In this document: positions 61,608 through 64,000 of the stretch, one piece after another
Layout: every line of letters begins with the position of its first letter
How positions within the stretch are numbered: the stretch's first letter is position 1
Source: Mactra quadrangularis
Taxonomy: Eukaryota; Mollusca; Bivalvia; Venerida; Mactridae
Assembly: GCA_025267735.1 (NCBI GenBank)
Contig: CM046307.1
Location: forward strand, 2,155,258-2,219,257
DNA: 64,000 bases
Reading direction: 5' to 3'
The notes under the pieces: generated by a model
What the model was told of the DNA's origin: nothing
Databases searched by the model: none
What the model saw: the letters and a program-made list of their open reading frames with translations, nothing else
Made by a program: the position numbers and the translations under genes

Positions 61608-61672
61608 TTATTCGTTATCTCGACTATTTTTCAACAGTCCCAACAAAGTCGAGATAACGAGAAATGACTGTA
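61608..61672. repeat. Pogo-like terminal fragment
   Basis: CGTTATCTCGAC and its inverse GTCGAGATAACG are 24 bp apart, followed by AGAAATGACTGTA, i.e. a TACAGTCATTTCTCG end. It resembles one end of a Tigger/pogo element; the partner end is not seen. Confidence 0.45.
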
Positions 61673-62570
61673 TTTCTTTATAGTGTGAGATATGACAACA
61701 CCTCGTGACAATCCTTAACTATTTTGCAAAATAAACACAAGAAAATGCCAAAATATTATGAATTAAGTTCTAATGCATTTCTATAGCTTTGTTGGACATT
61801 AAACACAAGACAAAATTAGGTATGCATCAATTAAAAAACACATGAAGTTAGTTCATACATAATTTGATCAAATAAACTTATTGATACATTTATTAAATAT
61901 CTCTTTAATTTTACACGCAAACACAACGAAGCACAATACATTGGCAATAACATTTTGTATACAAACTGATTTTTGGACAGTTCAAAGATTCCCCTTCGTT
62001 AAAAATAATGCATATCAATTAAATGAAATACAACATGAAGTTGACTTATATGTTTTATATGGGCTGCGTTTATTACCAGAATGATAGCTGTTGTTCTTTG
62101 AAAACTGAAGTACATGTACGTGTGTTTAACAGACGTGGCTTGTTGACTTATTCATGACGATCATAAGTCAGTTAAGAAGTATACAATATGCTGCAAACTA
62201 TCAGTTTTTCAGCAATGTACTAGACTCCGGCACATGATCCAGTTCATCAATTGCCACTACACATGAGGCTTTCCTAGACAATACTGACCAAACTATATTT
62301 ACAGTGATTCTAATATTAATAATTTAAATATTCGTTACTTATAGATTGATAATGGTTATATAATTCCACCTCGTTTATTTTACACAGACTTCCAGTTTTG
62401 TTCAATATGATTTTGTCATAGTCACAGTCTAGTACACATATTAACCTCATAGATCAGGAAGATCTAAACATTCTAATACTTTGATTTATAAACTAATTTT
62501 TAAAACATGTCGTGTTATTGGACTTGTCCCTCTTATGAGAATAACACATGAGTCCATAATGTCGTGTAGC

Positions 62571-62627
62571 AGTTTGAAAGTATTTATTCTCGAAAAAACA
62601 AAATTAATTATTCAGTACGTGTGGCTC
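62571..62627. repeat. Diverged copy of the interior of the 60622 element
   Basis: AAAGTATTTATTCT, AAAACA, TTAATTNTTCAGTAC and GTG follow in the same order as at 60850-60902. It shows that this sequence is dispersed. Confidence 0.55.
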
Positions 62628-62879
62628 AGTGAATAAGAGTGTAGATAATACTCAATGTTTTACATTTCTTTATATATTTATCCATTCCTATTAACAATTC
62701 GACTATTATTTTGTTAAATCGAAGCACCAAGTTTAAAAAATCACTTATACTAACATTCTCCAGCTGTGTTGAAACCTTTGCTTAATTAATGAGATTGGAT
62801 ACTTGCCAGGTTTATTCATAATCATGGTGCACGGCCACGAGTGTAATGTATGTGTCGCAAATTGCGAATATTTACTAAG

Positions 62880-63005
62880 TCCGGTGTACCGGACTCAAGG
62901 TTAAGAGTTCACCGGATCCCGATCCGGTAAAAACAGAATCCGGTAGAACAGGATCCGACGGATCCCTCTGGGTATAAAAACTCTGTAACCCGTGTAAACG
63001 GGGTT
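62880..63005 (+). promoter_or_regulatory. Palindrome cluster with TATA box, possible LTR promoter
   Basis: TCCGGTGTACCGGA (62880), ACCGGATC-CC-GATCCGGT (62911), GGATCCGACGGATCC (62951), then TATAAAA (62973) and AACCCG-TGTAAA-CGGGGTT (62987). The CCGGATC arms recur four times. AATAAA stands near 63107. The order (repeated operators, TATA, AATAAA in about 200 bp) is LTR-like, but no second LTR or internal region is in view. Confidence 0.35.
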
Positions 63006-63182
63006 AGACGAAGGTTAGACGAACTTTAGATTTGATACATTTCGAATAATTTGTTGTTATTTAGATTTAATTTTATAATTTTATGTTAATACAAAAAGTA
63101 CTTAAAATAAAGTAATGTAAAGTGTCAACTTGTGTTAGTTAAATATTAATGTGGATGTAGAAAAACCAGCGATATATTTATA

Positions 63183-63300
63183 AAGTCTAACCAGTACCAA
63201 CTTGGAAATTTTACCAGTACCAACTTAAAGTCTAACCAGTACAAACTTGAAGTCTAATCAGTACTAAATCAGAAGTCCAGCTAGAAACAACTTTAAGAGT
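63183..63300. repeat. 21-bp degenerate tandem repeat
   Basis: AAGTCTAACCAGTACCAACTT and variants occur about five times in a row. Confidence 0.75.
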
Positions 63301-63866
63301 CTACACCACAGTATTATTCAACAAATTATTTAATATAATTGTATTTTCAGTGTGTATCATTCAAACGTTTTCAACTTAAACATTTCAGCTCAACATTAAA
63401 GAAGTACAATGGTTCAAAGATTCGTGCTAATGGAAGCTTATCTATTTAACAACTATAGGATATTGATATCAACTCAATTATAACATTATTGCAATTTTGA
63501 ACTTAGGTGAAATAAAACAATCCAGTGTTAATAATATCTTGCACAAGATAGTAAAATGTCCTGATCTAAGGTTGTCAAACGCCGAGCCTTACAGACCACA
63601 CGTGCTCCTCAATCGACTTGGTTAGTACTACATATACTTCCTAATAGTCGTGTAACATTGTGCTTAGATGTGGCGAGATAAAACAACAATTTTTACGGGT
63701 GTCTTTTCTTGACGCTTAATGTCGCACTTAGTGGGAAGGTATAGTATAAAGCCTAAGGACAAATATGACTTCAAAGCAACCACTCTTAGCCTCATAGCAA
63801 CAATCAACATATCCCTAGAATCACCCTTGCAACGTTTAACGTTAGTTAATTTTTGTGCGACGTTTA

Positions 63867-63915
63867 GCGTCAGAGTTGCGAAGTTTAACGTCAGTTGCGA
63901 CGTTTAACGGCGATG
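63867..63915. repeat. GCGACGTTTAACG short tandem repeat
   Basis: GCGACGTTTAGCGTCAGAGTT, then GCGAAGTTTAACGTCAGTT, then GCGACGTTTAACGGCGAT, and a shortened fourth unit. CpG-rich for this window. Confidence 0.7.
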
Positions 63916-64000
63916 CGACTTTAAGTGGCGCTACAACGTCATGTGTTTGTTGCAACAACTTGTTTTTCAATCATGAAAATGTTTTAACGCGCCACTGACA

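Larger units (their letters stand above)
61031..62840. other. Spacer, no gene recognised
   Basis: Contains the CRE-type site and inverted-repeat fragment listed separately. The 67-codon frame at 61881 has no recognisable features. Confidence 0.45.

Noticed and set aside
1..64000. CRISPR-like arrays among the many tandem repeats
   Set aside because: The repeats are head-to-tail minisatellites without unique spacers, in an animal nuclear genome.

Overview
This is nuclear DNA of an invertebrate animal, most likely a bivalve mollusc. Evidence: AT-rich spacers, (CCCTAA)n vertebrate-type telomere repeats, a tRNA-derived SINE with an (AAAC)-rich tail, a BEL/Pao retrotransposon, many TIR elements and minisatellites, and a multi-exon HEPN-NACHT immune-receptor-like gene of the class expanded in bivalves. 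The species assignment is inference. The even-toned intergenic DNA shows no bacterial, organellar or viral gene order.

Layout. 1-8391: subtelomere-type array of 3.6 copies of a 2271-bp unit, each complete unit carrying two blocks of CCCTAA repeats, all in the orientation of a left chromosome end. 8392-12669: minus-strand relics and exons of an unrecognised gene (954 codons over two frames, with an 87-bp exon upstream and a broken extra copy of that exon next to the telomere array), embedded in GTTTACTCC-rich minisatellite DNA. 12670-19072: a BEL/Pao retrotransposon with 536-bp LTRs that look identical, a TACTC target duplication and a long Gag-Pol ORF, but with the integrase core deleted. 19073-20570: 85-bp minisatellite, a small promoter-like motif cluster and a last CCCTAA block. 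20571-25252: a 4.7-kb DNA element with inverted termini and subterminal repeats. 25253-36509: gene-poor DNA with two PIF/Harbinger-type MITEs, hairpin repeats and a dead Tc1 transposon.

36510-56264 (minus strand) is the main gene of the window. I assemble five exons with GT-AG borders and matching phases into a 1142-residue protein: an N-terminal 2A-like signal sequence (ending AGVESNPGP), a DZIP3-type HEPN domain whose R-x4-H motif is made only when exons 2 and 3 are joined, a NACHT NTPase with Walker A and B, a winged-helix/NACHT C-terminal region and an LRR-like tail. Its introns hold a mariner-type MITE, a 4.2-kb 21-bp minisatellite with a 1186-bp higher-order duplication, a pogo-like element with another MITE nested in it, and a SINE fragment. 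Upstream lie a 76-bp and a 46-bp minisatellite.

58926-64000 holds a SINE, a TIR element, a CRE-type site, a palindrome cluster ahead of a TATA box (possible solo LTR) and short tandem repeats, with no convincing gene. The exon models rest on reading splice sites and frames by eye; no alignment or transcript data were available.
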